Of a stretch of 64,000 bases of DNA, positions 16,595 through 24,226 are shown one piece after another. This stretch comes from Actinophytocola xanthii (lineage in GTDB: Bacteria > Actinomycetota > Actinomycetes > Mycobacteriales > Pseudonocardiaceae). Below the pieces are notes generated by a model. The model did not search any database and was not told the origin of the DNA. It was given only the letters and a program-made list of their open reading frames with translations. The position numbers and the translations under genes were made by a program. The stretch is from NCBI RefSeq assembly GCF_001921205.1, contig NZ_MSIE01000018.1, positions 60,649 through 124,648 on the forward strand, read 5' to 3'. Position 1 is the first letter of the stretch, and every line of letters starts with the position of its first letter.

Positions 16595-17929
16595 ATGGAT
16601 GCGTTGGGTCAGGCCGTCGTCGACGGCGCGACGCCCGAGCAGCTCGAGCGTCTCGACGTGCCGAGCGAGTACTACGCCGCGCACCTCCATCGTGACGACG
16701 TCGACATGTTCCGCGGTGTTGCGGACAAGGACGTGCGCAAGTCGCTGCGGCTGGGGCGGGTTCCGATGCCGGAGCTGGCGCCGGACGAGGTCCTGGTCGC
16801 CGTGATGGCCTCGGCCGTCAACTTCAACACCGTCTGGTCGGCGATCTTCGAGCCGCTGCCGACGTTCCAGTTCCTCAAGAGCATGGGCCGCAGGGGCAAG
16901 TGGGAGGCCCGGCACGACCAGCCCTACCAGGTCGTGGGCTCGGACGCGGCCGGCGTGGTCGTGGCGATGGGCGACGGTGTTCGCGGCGGCTGGCGGATCG
17001 GCGACCACGTCGTGGTCAGCCCCGGCTACGTCGACGACCAGGATCCGGAGGCCCAGAACGACTCGATCAAGTCGGGCACGCTCGCCTGGGGCTTCGAGAC
17101 CAACTTCGGCGCCTTCGCGCACTACTGCGTGGTGCGGGCGAGCATGCTCATGCGCAAGCCCGCCCACTTGTCCTGGGAGGAGGCCGCCTGCAACCCGCTG
17201 TGCGCGGGAACGGCCTACCGGATGCTGGTCAGCGAGCACAGCGCCCGGATGAAGCAGGGTGACGTCGTGCTGATCTGGGGCGCCACCGGCGGCCTGGGCG
17301 CCTACGGCGTGCAGTTCGTGAAGAACGGCGGCGGCATCGCGGTCGGCGTCGTCAGCTCGGCGGCCAAGGAGGAGCTGGCCCGCAAGCTCGGCTGTGACGT
17401 GGTGATCAACCGCGAGGAGCTCGGGATGGCCGGCTACAACGGCGACGATCCCGCGCGGACCGTGGAGATCGGGCGGCGGCTCGGCAAGATGATCCGCACC
17501 CAGGTCGGCGAGGACCCGGACATCGTCTACGACTACGTCGGCCAGAAGACGTTCGCGATCTCGGTGTTCGTGGCCAAGACCGCGGGTACGGTCGTCACCT
17601 GCGGGTCGAGCACCGGCTACCAGCACCAGTTCGACAACCGCTACCTGTGGATGCGGGTGAAGCGGATCGTGGGCAGCCACGGCGCGAACATGAAGGAGCA
17701 GCTGGACTGCAACCGCCTGATCAACCGCGGGCAGATCCTTCCGACGCTGTCCACCGTGTACCCGCTCGACGAGGTGCCGGAGGCGGTGCGGCTGGTGCAG
17801 ACCAACGGCCACGCCGGCAAGGTGGGCGTGCTCTGCCTGTCCCCCGAGGAGGGGCTCGGCATCACCGACCCGGCGCTGAGGGCGAGGATCGGCGAGGATC
17901 GGATCAACCTGTTCCGCCACGCCGCCTGA
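16595..17929 (+). CDS. ccr: Crotonyl-CoA carboxylase/reductase
   Basis: 444 aa of the medium-chain reductase family in its CCR branch. Diagnostic blocks: NFNTVWSAIFEPLPTF, YQVVGSDAAGVV, AWGFETNFGAFA, VVLIWGATGGLGAYG, and VKRIVGSHGANMKEQ, covering the Asn, Phe-Glu and His region that holds CO2 in studied CCRs. It would convert crotonyl-CoA (or a longer enoyl-CoA), CO2 and NADPH to ethylmalonyl-CoA or a homologue. GSHGANM replaces the more usual GSHFANY, which may bear on substrate size. The ATG at 16595 has AGGGGA 5 bp away; an ATG two codons earlier is possible. No KSIII or acyltransferase gene accompanies it. Confidence 0.85.
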   Translation: MDALGQAVVDGATPEQLERLDVPSEYYAAHLHRDDVDMFRGVADKDVRKSLRLGRVPMPELAPDEVLVAVMASAVNFNTVWSAIFEPLPTFQFLKSMGRRGKWEARHDQPYQVVGSDAAGVVVAMGDGVRGGWRIGDHVVVSPGYVDDQDPEAQNDSIKSGTLAWGFETNFGAFAHYCVVRASMLMRKPAHLSWEEAACNPLCAGTAYRMLVSEHSARMKQGDVVLIWGATGGLGAYGVQFVKNGGGIAVGVVSSAAKEELARKLGCDVVINREELGMAGYNGDDPARTVEIGRRLGKMIRTQVGEDPDIVYDYVGQKTFAISVFVAKTAGTVVTCGSSTGYQHQFDNRYLWMRVKRIVGSHGANMKEQLDCNRLINRGQILPTLSTVYPLDEVPEAVRLVQTNGHAGKVGVLCLSPEEGLGITDPALRARIGEDRINLFRHAA

Positions 17930-17945
17930 GCCACGGTGACCGGCA

Positions 17946-17978
17946 GCGACCCGGTGCGGCGCAGCCGCACCGGGTCGC
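17946..17978. terminator. Hairpin after ccr
   Basis: Perfect 15-bp inverted repeat (17946-17960 with 17964-17978) and a 3-nt loop, 16 bp after the ccr stop. Confidence 0.7.
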
Positions 17979-18022
17979 CGCCGTACGGGAGCCGGCGCCA
18001 GCGGGAGAACGACAGGACGAAC

Positions 18023-18059
18023 AACAACCGCCGGATGCGAATCGCATCCGGCGGTTGTT
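18023..18059. terminator. Second hairpin between convergent genes
   Basis: Perfect 18-bp inverted repeat (18023-18040 with 18042-18059) almost without a loop. With the hairpin at 17946 it forms a tandem, probably bidirectional, terminator between ccr and the membrane-protein gene at 18083. Confidence 0.7.
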
Positions 18060-18082
18060 CGGTCGTCGGTGGGTTCCTCGCC

Positions 18083-18442
18083 TCAGGACGCGGACTCCGA
18101 CTTCGCCCGACGGAAGGAGGCGATCGTGGCGAGTACGCCGAAGACCAGCGCCGTGAGCGCGCCGAGCAGGCGAATCCAGTCGCCGGCGACCTCCAGCGTC
18201 CCGTGGTCGGCGCTGCCGATACCCGCGAAGGACGGGATCGCCTCCATCAGCGCACCGAGCACGGCGACGATAGGAACCCAACGCCAGGGGGCGGCGAGGA
18301 GCAGGATCACGGCCACGAGGCAGATGACCGCTCCCGGCGGCACGGCCGGCATCTCGACACCGGCGATTCGCAGCAAGACGATGCCGATGATGATGCCGAC
18401 CAAGCCGACCGCGGTCAGGTTGCGGGCGGTGGGGTAGTTCAT
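18083..18442 (-). CDS. Small four-helix membrane protein, unknown
   Basis: 119 aa, nearly all hydrophobic, with four predicted membrane helices (LTAVGLVGIIIGIVLL, AVICLVAVILLLA, WVPIVAVLGALMEAI, LLGALTALVFGVLATI). No recognised family motif. The ATG has GAGTGAGG a few bases upstream. It stands alone between terminators, reading toward ccr. Comparable small membrane proteins are common in actinomycete genomes and need not belong to the pathway. Confidence 0.6.
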   Translation of the reverse strand: MNYPTARNLTAVGLVGIIIGIVLLRIAGVEMPAVPPGAVICLVAVILLLAAPWRWVPIVAVLGALMEAIPSFAGIGSADHGTLEVAGDWIRLLGALTALVFGVLATIASFRRAKSESAS

Positions 18443-18697
18443 TTCCTCACTCCTTCGACATTACTGCACCGGTATCGTGGACACTCCCGGCCAAATTTCC
18501 CTTTTTCACGAAGCGTAGAGCCACAAAGCGCCGCGTCGGTCGAAGGCGGCTCGTGCCCACTCTCCCTGCTGGTCGTTCGCACGCTGTCATTGCGAGAAGA
18601 GTCCCAGTTCGGCCGGGCCGGGTCGTCGGGCACACGAATGCTTCCCGGCTACTCCCGGGGACGTAGACCACCCGCGGCAAACGCTCCACCGGCGGTA
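18443..18697. other. Upstream region of the small membrane protein gene
   Basis: About 255 bp with no supported gene. It should hold the promoter of the leftward gene starting at 18442. No SARP-type repeats were found here. Confidence 0.35.
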
Positions 18698-18724
18698 GCC
18701 GCCTCGAGGAGGCCTCGAGGCGGC
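18698..18724 (-). terminator. Hairpin after the RCC1-SDR operon
   Basis: 12-bp inverted repeat (18698-18709 and 18713-18724, 3-nt loop) just beyond the stop at 18740 of the leftward five-gene operon. Confidence 0.6.
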
Positions 18725-18739
18725 CCTGCTGCGGCCCTG

Positions 18740-19513
18740 CTACAGCATGACCTTTCCGCCCGCCACGTCGATCGTCTGACCGGTGACCCACCCGGACGCG
18801 TCCGAGGCGAGGAACAACGCCGCGTCGGCACAGTCCTGCGGCGTGCCCCACCGCGCGATGGTGAACTGCTTGGCCACCTGCTCCCGCACGTCCGCGGGAA
18901 TGCGCTGCTCCTGCTTGTCGGTCAGGATCGCGGACGGCGCGATGGCGTTGACGCGGACACCGCGCGACCCGGCGTCGAGCGCCACCCGCCTGGTGAACAT
19001 CAGCACCCCGGCCTTGGCCGCGGAGTACGGGATGGACGCACGCCCGGGGAGCCGGCCGGCGGTCGAGGCCATCGTGATGACCGAGCCCCCGCCGCGGGCC
19101 ATCATCCCGGGCAGGAAGGCCTGCACGGTGAGGAAGGTCGCCGTGAGGTTGCCGTCGATCACCGCGTGCCAGGTCTGCTCGTCCACCTCGTCCAGGGCGC
19201 CCTGTCCCAGGTCGAAGCCGGCGAACGCGGCCAGTACGTCGACCTGGCCGAACTCGCGCTCGGCCGCCGCACGCAGCTCGTCGACCGCGTTCCTGTCGGT
19301 CACGTCGGCGGCGATCCCGGTGGCGACGCCACCCGAGGCGGTGACGCCATCCACAACGGACTGGATGGCGTCCTTGTCTCGGCCGCTCACCACGACCTTC
19401 ATCCCGTTGGCCGCGAAGTGCCGGCAGGCCTGCGCGCCGATGCCGCGGGATCCTCCGGTCACCACCGCCACCTTGCCGTCGAGGTCCGGGTAGCGTGCCA
19501 CGTTCGAGCTCAT
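18740..19513 (-). CDS. SDR-family oxidoreductase
   Basis: 257-aa classical SDR: cofactor motif VVTGGSRGIGAQ (about 17-28), AAFAGFD in place of the usual NNAG, and the active site TMASTAGRLPG...YSAAKAG with Ser-Tyr-Lys. The C-terminus DASGWVTGQTIDVAGG is typical of 3-oxoacyl-ACP-reductase-like members. Last gene of a leftward operon (RCC1, O-methyltransferase, esterase-like, GNAT, SDR). It may be a second polyketide ketoreductase. The start at 19513 has GAAGGGGA upstream. Confidence 0.8.
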   Translation of the reverse strand: MSSNVARYPDLDGKVAVVTGGSRGIGAQACRHFAANGMKVVVSGRDKDAIQSVVDGVTASGGVATGIAADVTDRNAVDELRAAAEREFGQVDVLAAFAGFDLGQGALDEVDEQTWHAVIDGNLTATFLTVQAFLPGMMARGGGSVITMASTAGRLPGRASIPYSAAKAGVLMFTRRVALDAGSRGVRVNAIAPSAILTDKQEQRIPADVREQVAKQFTIARWGTPQDCADAALFLASDASGWVTGQTIDVAGGKVML

Positions 19514-19529
19514 GTGGTCCCCTTCGCGC

Positions 19530-20378
19530 TTACTCGTAGATGTGCTCGACGACGTCGAGCACGCGGCGGAAGCCCACCTTTTCGACCACCGCCTGCATCG
19601 ACTGGTACTGCAGGAAGTGGGTGCAGACGCAGGCGTCCGCGCCACCCTCCAGGGCCCTGGCCACCACCTCGCCGAGCACCAGCGAGGCGATCCCGCCGTC
19701 CCGGTGCTCCGGTGCCACGAACACCCCGGACGGCCGGACCACTCCGTGCAGCGGCGGGTTCCACCCGGCAGCGCCGGCGGGGGCGCCGTCCGGGGTCTCC
19801 CACACCAGGAGTCGCTGGTTGGCGATCTGTCCGCCGACCATGTGCTGGGTGCGCCGCCTGATCTCCTCGGGGGACAGGCCGCTGTCGCGCATACCGGCGG
19901 TGAACCACTCCGCCACCGTGTCCAGGTCGTCCTGGGTGGCGAGGCGTGGCCGGCCGTTCGGGTTCTCCGGCCGGGTCGTCTCGGTGCACTGCATGATCCA
20001 CTGCGCGCGTTCCTGCCGGATCTGCTGTCCGGTCAGCTCGGCCCAGCGGGTGGAGAACGCCACCGCCGCCTCGGTGGGACCGTTCACGCCCGGCACCGGC
20101 TCGGACTCCTTGGCCAGGTGCTCGGCGAGGGCGACGGCCGCCTCGGCGGGCATCGCGGAGATCGTCATCCGGTACGGCGAGCGGGCGAAGGCCGCGCCCA
20201 CCACGGTCCCGTCCTGGTTGGTGATGGTGGCGAAGACCGGCTCCCGGTCGCCCGGCGGCACGCCGTTCGGGTCGAGCCCGTGCACGAGCAGGACGTTGTT
20301 CTCCACCGGCGCGGCGACGAGCCAGTCGCCGGCAGCGGCCATGAACTCCGCCGGGTCCGGAGTGGACGTTACCTTCAT
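19530..20378 (-). CDS. GNAT-family N-acetyltransferase
   Basis: 282 aa. The C-terminal half (about 145-282) is a GNAT domain, with the acetyl-CoA loop in SGVFVAPEHRDGGIASLVL and the late VEKVGFRRVLDVVEHIYE. The N-terminal half looks like a degenerate second GNAT fold with no clear acetyl-CoA motif. Family members acylate amines, including aminoglycosides and amino sugars. Modification of the amino sugar, self-resistance or regulation are all possible. It is 16 bp from each neighbour in the operon. Confidence 0.75.
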   Translation of the reverse strand: MKVTSTPDPAEFMAAAGDWLVAAPVENNVLLVHGLDPNGVPPGDREPVFATITNQDGTVVGAAFARSPYRMTISAMPAEAAVALAEHLAKESEPVPGVNGPTEAAVAFSTRWAELTGQQIRQERAQWIMQCTETTRPENPNGRPRLATQDDLDTVAEWFTAGMRDSGLSPEEIRRRTQHMVGGQIANQRLLVWETPDGAPAGAAGWNPPLHGVVRPSGVFVAPEHRDGGIASLVLGEVVARALEGGADACVCTHFLQYQSMQAVVEKVGFRRVLDVVEHIYE

Positions 20379-20394
20379 CAGCTTCTCCCGCTTG

Positions 20395-21693
20395 TCACTG
20401 GACCTGGGTGGGGGTGAGTTCCTTCTCGTGGAGCAGCACGTCGTACCACTCGGCGAGCGAGCCCCCGGTCATGTAGTAGCCCTCCGCCGGCTGGTCGGCC
20501 GCGCAGATGGAGCCGATCACCCTGGCCTTCACCGGCCTGGCGAGCCACTCACGCACGACCTCCGGCGCTCCCCGGCGCAGGTCGAGCAGGTAGCGCGGCG
20601 AGGCGTAGTTGTGGAAGGCGGGCTCGACGAACCCGTCCGCGAGCGCGGGTGCGGGGATCGGCCGGCTGGCGAACGGCGGCAGCCCCCATCCCGAGTTGAC
20701 GGTGCCCTGGGTGAACGTGATGCCGATCGAGAGGTACCGGCTCCCGAACTCGTCCCGCAGGTGCCCACCGGTGGGCTTGAAGGCCAGCGTGCCGCGGGGC
20801 GGGACGTTGATCGTGAGCTCGTCGGCCCGCACGCTGTGCGCACTGGTGGACCAGTAGGCGATGCGGTGGCCGGTGTGGCGGTGCCACCAGACCAGGTTCT
20901 CGGCCATCTTCCGGTCGCGGTAGCCGTCGTCGGTCAGGTGGTACGCGTAGTGCTCGTAGAACGCCACGATCTGACGCGCCTGCTGGACGATCCAGTCGTG
21001 TCGCCGCACGTCCTGTTCCGTGTCCCCCGGTGGGAGCGAGGCGACCAGCGCCTCCGCGGCGCGGGCGTGCTCGACGTAGCGGTCCTTGTCGGCCACCTGG
21101 GAGATGAACCAGCGGACGTGGTCGGGCCGGGTGGGCGTGACCACCTCGAAGTGCTCGGTCAGCTCGGCCAGCCGTTCCGGCGCGGTCGCCTCGACGTAGC
21201 CGCTCACCTCGGTGTACAGGGCAGGACGGGTGTCGATCACGCCGACGCCGACCAGCCGCACCGGGTCCTCGCCGTGGTCGGCGTTGTAGCCCCGGATCCA
21301 CTCGATCAGGTCCCGCACCTCGCGCACCCGCCAGGGGACGCCGGTGCCCGCCAGCAGGGCGTCCAGCTCGCCCTCGCCGGTCAGCACGTAGTGGTCGAGC
21401 TCGCGGATGACATCCCAGTCCTCCTCGGTGGCCACGGTGCGAAAGCCGAGGCGCTCCACCAGGATTCGGATGATCCGGTGTGTCTGGGTGAACTGCTCGT
21501 GCCCTCCGTAGGTGGACGGCCCGATGCCGACCACGTCCGCGTCACCGACCATGCCGGCGAGTGGCTCGAGGTCGCGAAGGGGTGCCTCGACCTCCGCTGT
21601 GGACAGAGGGAGCCCGTACTGTCGGATCCACTCCGTGACCTCTCCCCGGACGGTCGCCTCGTCGGTCGTGGTCGGCTCGCTGTACGCAGTCAC
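20395..21693 (-). CDS. Erythromycin-esterase-like protein with altered active site
   Basis: 432 aa matching the Ere family through its length: LAGMVGDADVVGIGPSTYGGHEQF, HRIIRILVERLGFRTVATE, RDRKMAENLVWWHRHTGHRIAYW and the late aromatic region. In active esterases the first block reads GE-x-THG. Here the Glu is Pro59 and the His is Tyr62, and the later HNxH pair is STSAH (about residue 280), so one more His is lost. Hydrolysis by the known mechanism seems unlikely. A non-hydrolytic role such as cyclisation, binding or chaperoning is open. A GTG start at 21693 with GAGGAG upstream is chosen. Confidence 0.75.
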   Translation of the reverse strand: MTAYSEPTTTDEATVRGEVTEWIRQYGLPLSTAEVEAPLRDLEPLAGMVGDADVVGIGPSTYGGHEQFTQTHRIIRILVERLGFRTVATEEDWDVIRELDHYVLTGEGELDALLAGTGVPWRVREVRDLIEWIRGYNADHGEDPVRLVGVGVIDTRPALYTEVSGYVEATAPERLAELTEHFEVVTPTRPDHVRWFISQVADKDRYVEHARAAEALVASLPPGDTEQDVRRHDWIVQQARQIVAFYEHYAYHLTDDGYRDRKMAENLVWWHRHTGHRIAYWSTSAHSVRADELTINVPPRGTLAFKPTGGHLRDEFGSRYLSIGITFTQGTVNSGWGLPPFASRPIPAPALADGFVEPAFHNYASPRYLLDLRRGAPEVVREWLARPVKARVIGSICAADQPAEGYYMTGGSLAEWYDVLLHEKELTPTQVQ

Positions 21694-21775
21694 GATCGTC
21701 TTTCTCCTCAGGCCAGGACGGGCACCGGCCACCAGTGGTGGCCGGTGCCGTCGTTGTGCGTTTCGCCAGCCGGCC

Positions 21776-22810
21776 CTAGTCGACCGGCACGGCCTCGATG
21801 ATCGAGAACGCGGTCTCGGTCGGGACCACCCGGCGCAGCTCGTAGCCGGCCTGCTTGAACACCTCGGCGTACTGCTCCTCGGTGCGGAGGAAACCGGCCA
21901 TCGTGACCAGCATCATCACGTCGAAGTACTTCACGAACTTCTGCACGCCCGGCCGCAGAACCAGCTCGGCCGCCGCGATGCTGGCGGTGGGCGAGGCGTC
22001 CCGGCACCGCTTGAGCACCGAGAGCAGCTTCTCGTCGTTCCACGAGTGCGTGATCTGCTTGCAGACGTACAGGTCCACACCGGCCGGAACGCTCTCGAAG
22101 AAGTCACCGGCGTGGAAGTCGAGGCGACCCTTCTCGATGAGCTCGGCGAGCTCCGGGCGTGCCTTCGCCTGCTCGATCACCGGCGGCAGGTCGGCGAGGA
22201 CGCCGCGCTGCACCGACGGGTACGCGGTGAGGATGTTGGCGAGGAACGTGCCGGTGCCGCCGCCGAGGTCGGCGACCACGCCGGCCTTGCCGAAGTCGGC
22301 GTACCCCGACACGATCCGCGGGCCGAGCGTGGCGGAGAACTCGTTCATGGCCATGTTGAACTCGCGGCCCTTGTCCGGGTTCTGGCCCATGTAGGCCCAC
22401 AGCGTCTTGCCGTAGGCCTCCTCGAAGGCGGCCTTGCCGGTCTTGACGCTGTAGCCGGTCTTGGCGTAGCAGTTCCACAGCCACTCCGACGCGGCGAACT
22501 GCGACATGACGAACTGCGAGTTCGGCACGCCCGGCCGCAGCAGCTCCGAGCGCGACGTGTTGGCGAACACGCCGGGCTCGACCTCCTCGAAGATCCCGTC
22601 CTCGGTGAGGATCTGCAGTGTGGACTGGAGTGCGTGGGCGTGCGCGCCGGTCTCCGCGGCGAGGTCCGCCGCGGAGCGCGGTCCGTCGGCCAGTAGGTCG
22701 GCGATCCGCAGCTCGGCGGCGATGCCGAGGCACTGCCCGGACGTGGGGAACATCAGGTCGAGCAGAACCTGGACGTCCTTGACCGTGGTGTCGGTTCCGT
22801 CGGTGCTCAT
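21776..22810 (-). CDS. COMT-type O-methyltransferase
   Basis: 344 aa: N-terminal winged-helix dimerisation domain (LDLMFPTSGQCLGIAAELRIADLLADGP), SAM motif VVADLGGGTGTFLANIL, and the catalytic-loop region YVCKQITHSWNDEKLLSVL, with His in the expected general-base area. It is related to DnrK/TcmN-type polyketide methyltransferases, so methylation of a phenolic oxygen is the likely reaction. It lies between the RCC1-like gene and the esterase-like gene in a leftward operon. The start has AGGAG about 11 bp away. Confidence 0.85.
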   Translation of the reverse strand: MSTDGTDTTVKDVQVLLDLMFPTSGQCLGIAAELRIADLLADGPRSAADLAAETGAHAHALQSTLQILTEDGIFEEVEPGVFANTSRSELLRPGVPNSQFVMSQFAASEWLWNCYAKTGYSVKTGKAAFEEAYGKTLWAYMGQNPDKGREFNMAMNEFSATLGPRIVSGYADFGKAGVVADLGGGTGTFLANILTAYPSVQRGVLADLPPVIEQAKARPELAELIEKGRLDFHAGDFFESVPAGVDLYVCKQITHSWNDEKLLSVLKRCRDASPTASIAAAELVLRPGVQKFVKYFDVMMLVTMAGFLRTEEQYAEVFKQAGYELRRVVPTETAFSIIEAVPVD

Positions 22811-22854
22811 GACTTCACGTGCTCCTAACCCTGTTCTTTGGTACCGGGGGGATG

Positions 22855-24039
22855 TCACTGTCCACTGTGGATGACGATGGTGCTGCCGCCGCCGGGCAGC
22901 TCGCGGAAGCCGGGCACCTCGCCCGAGACCGTGACGTGGCTGACACCGGAGACGCCGGGCACCTGCGCGGGCGTGGTCTGCAGCCCGACATCCGGCAGCC
23001 CGAGCTCGCCGAAGTTGTTGTTGCCCCAGCCCCACAGCGTGCCGTCGGCCCGCACCGCGACGCTGTGCCCGTAGTCGCCGGGGTTCTCGTCGCCGCCACC
23101 GCCGGTCGCGGTGATCTGCACGACGTCGGTCAGGCCGACCACCTCGACCGGCGCCGAACGCTCGACGGTGGAGCCGTCGCCGCACTGCCCGCGGTCGTTG
23201 ATGCCGCAGGCCCGGACGGTGCCGTCCTGGAGCAGGATGAGCGTGTGGTGGTAGGCGCCCGCCACCGCGCGAACCCCGGAGACGAGGGCCTTCACCGGGG
23301 TGCGGTACTCGCGCTTGCGGTTCTCGGTCACGCCGTCGCCCAGCTGACCGCAGTCGTTGAGCCCCCAGGTGAGCAGCGAGCCGTCCTCGAGCACCACCAG
23401 GCTGTGCCCGCCGCCCGTGGCGACGAAGGTCGCGCCGCTGATCCCTTCCACCGGCTGGGGCAGCGCGCGGATCGGGTACTCGCGCCCGGCGTGCACCTGG
23501 ACCAGCGCGCCGTCCCGCTTGCCGGTCAGGTCGCCGTCGGCCAGCTGGCCGCAGTCGTCCCGGCCCCAGGCCCAGACGGTGCCGTCGTCAAGCAGGGCGA
23601 GCGCGTGGCTGCCGCCGGACACCAGCTGCACGATGTTGGTCGGAGCCTCGATCTTGACCGGAACCGGGTGCACCCGCATGTTGTCCGGGCCGAGCATGCC
23701 GAAGAAGCCGGCTCCGCAGCCCCAGACCGTGCCGTCCTCGAGCAGGTACAGCGTGTGCCCGCCACCAGGTGCGACGGCCTTGACGCCGTCCAGCTTCACC
23801 CGGGTGGGCTCGAGCTGCTGGTCGGTCGAGTAGTCGCCGATCTGGCCGAACCCGTTGCGGCCCCACCCGTAGGCCGAGCCGTCCTCCAGGATCGCGATGA
23901 CGTGACCGCTGCCCCCCTCGACCGTGCGCACACCCTCCAGATCCTTGATCCGTTGTGGGGTGCCCACCTGCTCACCGCTGCGCCCGTTGGCGAGCTGTCC
24001 GTTCGTGTTGTCGCCCCATGCGCTGACGATCTGGTTCAT
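22855..24039 (-). CDS. RCC1-like seven-bladed beta-propeller
   Basis: 394 aa made almost entirely of RCC1 (ATS1) repeats: seven copies of the G-x-W/C-G-x-N-x-x-G-Q-L-G type motif, for example AWGDNTNGQLANG, GWGRNGFGQIGD, AWGRDDCGQLADG, TWGLNDCGQLGDG and GWGNNNFGELGL, spaced about 50-60 residues. No signal peptide or enzyme domain is attached. Bacterial RCC1 proteins are mostly uncharacterised; propellers serve as binding platforms or occasionally enzymes. It leads a five-gene operon with tailoring enzymes and has SARP-type repeats at its promoter, so a pathway role is likely though unknown. Confidence 0.85.
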   Translation of the reverse strand: MNQIVSAWGDNTNGQLANGRSGEQVGTPQRIKDLEGVRTVEGGSGHVIAILEDGSAYGWGRNGFGQIGDYSTDQQLEPTRVKLDGVKAVAPGGGHTLYLLEDGTVWGCGAGFFGMLGPDNMRVHPVPVKIEAPTNIVQLVSGGSHALALLDDGTVWAWGRDDCGQLADGDLTGKRDGALVQVHAGREYPIRALPQPVEGISGATFVATGGGHSLVVLEDGSLLTWGLNDCGQLGDGVTENRKREYRTPVKALVSGVRAVAGAYHHTLILLQDGTVRACGINDRGQCGDGSTVERSAPVEVVGLTDVVQITATGGGGDENPGDYGHSVAVRADGTLWGWGNNNFGELGLPDVGLQTTPAQVPGVSGVSHVTVSGEVPGFRELPGGGSTIVIHSGQ

Positions 24040-24082
24040 GTCGTCCCTCTCGTTCCCAGGGGATTCGCGGTCCGGCCGGGTG

Positions 24083-24103
24083 GTCTCGATTCCTCCTCGA
24101 TGA
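24083..24103 (-). promoter_or_regulatory. SARP box of the RCC1 operon
   Basis: Minus-strand heptamers TCGAGGA (from 24100) and TCGAGAC (24089) start 11 bp apart, about 45-60 bp ahead of the RCC1 start. No clear -10 at 8 bp. Confidence 0.55.
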
Positions 24104-24134
24104 TGAGCATCCGGACAAATCAACGCCAGCAGTC

Positions 24135-24177
24135 TTGAATGGTTCTCGAGCGTCCAGTCAAAGGGGCGCGTCATGGT
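24135..24177 (+). promoter_or_regulatory. SARP box and -10 of the P450 unit
   Basis: Plus-strand heptamers TTGAATG (24135) and TCGAGCG (24146) start 11 bp apart, with a degenerate GTCAAAG at 24157. Eight bp later CATGGT (24172-24177) could be the -10, about 50 bp ahead of the P450 ATG. Confidence 0.55.
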
Positions 24178-24226
24178 AAAGGCAGACAAATATCTTTTCC
24201 GGGAAATCAGAAGCAGAGAGGTTGCC

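Noticed and set aside
18439..18633. 64-codon minus-strand frame whose stop overlaps the start of the small membrane protein
   Set aside because: Overlap ATGA is suggestive, but the GTG has a weak ribosome site and the amino-acid make-up looks random; not conserved as far as can be judged.
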